From assembly GCA_015485015.1 (NCBI GenBank), contig WFUK01000442.1, forward strand, positions 1 through 7,700: a DNA stretch of 7,700 bases. Reading direction: 5' to 3'. Position 1 is the stretch's first letter, and each line of letters starts with the position of its first letter. Source of the DNA: Paracoccaceae bacterium. Its GTDB lineage: Bacteria; Pseudomonadota; Alphaproteobacteria; Rhodobacterales; Rhodobacteraceae. The position numbers and the translations under genes are program-made. Below the pieces are notes generated by a model. It worked only from the letters and a program-made list of their open reading frames with translations. It ran no database searches and was not told the DNA's origin. Below are positions 7,467 through 7,700 of this stretch, piece after piece.

Positions 7467-7700
7467 TCAGCCCCCTACCGCCCAGCGGATATAGAACCCG
7501 CCGAACCATTCAAATTGCGCAGCCGCCGCCACAAATACCACCCAGCCGAGCGACATCGGCAGGAATACCTTCCAGCCAAGACGCATCAATTGATCATAGC
7601 GGTAGCGCGGCACCAAGGCCTTGGCCATGGCAAACATAAAGAACCAGAACGCCATTTTCAGGATCAGCCACCAGATACCGTCAGGCAACCAGCTAACCGG
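7467..7700 (-). CDS. nuoH: NADH-quinone oxidoreductase subunit H, C-terminal part (cut by right edge)
   Basis: NuoH (homologue of mitochondrial ND1) forms most of the quinone-binding chamber and joins the peripheral and membrane arms. Only the last 77 residues are here, of a usual 325-350; the frame runs open to the window edge, so this is truncation by the window and not a broken gene. Visible are two hydrophobic helices (fragment residues about 8-30 and 46-62), joined by the family signature [18 protein letters not shown] (31-48), a cytoplasm-side loop rich in conserved basic residues near the quinone path. An internal TTG at 7688 can be mistaken for a start, but the reading frame and family alignment continue upstream of it (PVSW precedes). 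The stop TGA is one base before nuoI. Confidence 0.95.
   Translation of the reverse strand, partial: PVSWLPDGIWWLILKMAFWFFMFAMAKALVPRYRYDQLMRLGWKVFLPMSLGWVVFVAAAAQFEWFGGFYIRWAVGG
7471..7476 (-). promoter_or_regulatory. Ribosome binding site of nuoI, inside nuoH
   Basis: AGGGGG, read on the minus strand, overlaps the last sense codons of nuoH and lies 5 bases before the nuoI ATG. It supports the chosen start and coupling to nuoH. Confidence 0.65.

Noticed and set aside
7136..7639. 167-codon open frame on the plus strand opposite nuoI and nuoH
   Set aside because: It is opposite the two iron-sulfur motifs of NuoI, so the sense strand is clearly the coding one.
7686..7688. TTG at the right edge as the start of a 73-residue small membrane protein
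   Set aside because: The frame stays open upstream to the window edge and the sequence is the C-terminus of NuoH with its PRYRYDQLM signature, so this is an internal codon.

Overview
This window is the distal end of a respiratory complex I operon, read entirely from the minus strand. From high to low coordinate the genes are nuoH (C-terminal part only, cut by the right edge), nuoI, nuoJ, nuoK, nuoL, nuoM, nuoN, then birA (biotin-protein ligase) and coaX (type III pantothenate kinase, cut by the left edge). No gene on the plus strand is supported.

The organism is probably an alphaproteobacterium, most likely Rhodobacterales-like. NuoI has the long alphaproteobacterial/mitochondrial TYKY-type core, including its [18 protein letters not shown] segment. 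The gene sizes are close to those I recall for the Paracoccus nqo cluster, and a birA gene straight after the NuoN gene is an arrangement I recall from that group. Base composition, judged by eye, is moderately GC-rich (upper 50s percent). This is an inference, not a computed placement.

Layout: 7467-7700 nuoH 3' end; 6974-7465 nuoI; 6338-6952 nuoJ; 6033-6341 nuoK; 4061-6028 nuoL; 2515-4059 nuoM; 1066-2502 nuoN; 346-1065 birA; 1-333 coaX 5' end. The largest gap between genes is 21 bases (nuoI-nuoJ). Three junctions have 0 or 1 base between stop and start, and nuoJ/nuoK overlap by four bases. There is no room for an intergenic promoter or terminator and no non-coding stretch of note. The whole window therefore looks like one co-transcribed, largely translationally coupled unit continuing beyond both edges.

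Function: NuoH and NuoI lie at the junction of the peripheral and membrane arms, with NuoI carrying iron-sulfur clusters N6a and N6b towards quinone. NuoJ and NuoK link this to the three antiporter-like proton-channel subunits NuoL, NuoM and NuoN. All the charged residues expected for proton translocation that I looked for are present, so complex I should be functional. BirA attaches biotin to carboxylases, and CoaX starts coenzyme A synthesis. They share the transcript but are not complex I subunits.

I see no mobile element, CRISPR array, RNA gene or novel system here. This is an ordinary, well-conserved housekeeping region, and the findings below are of modest interest.
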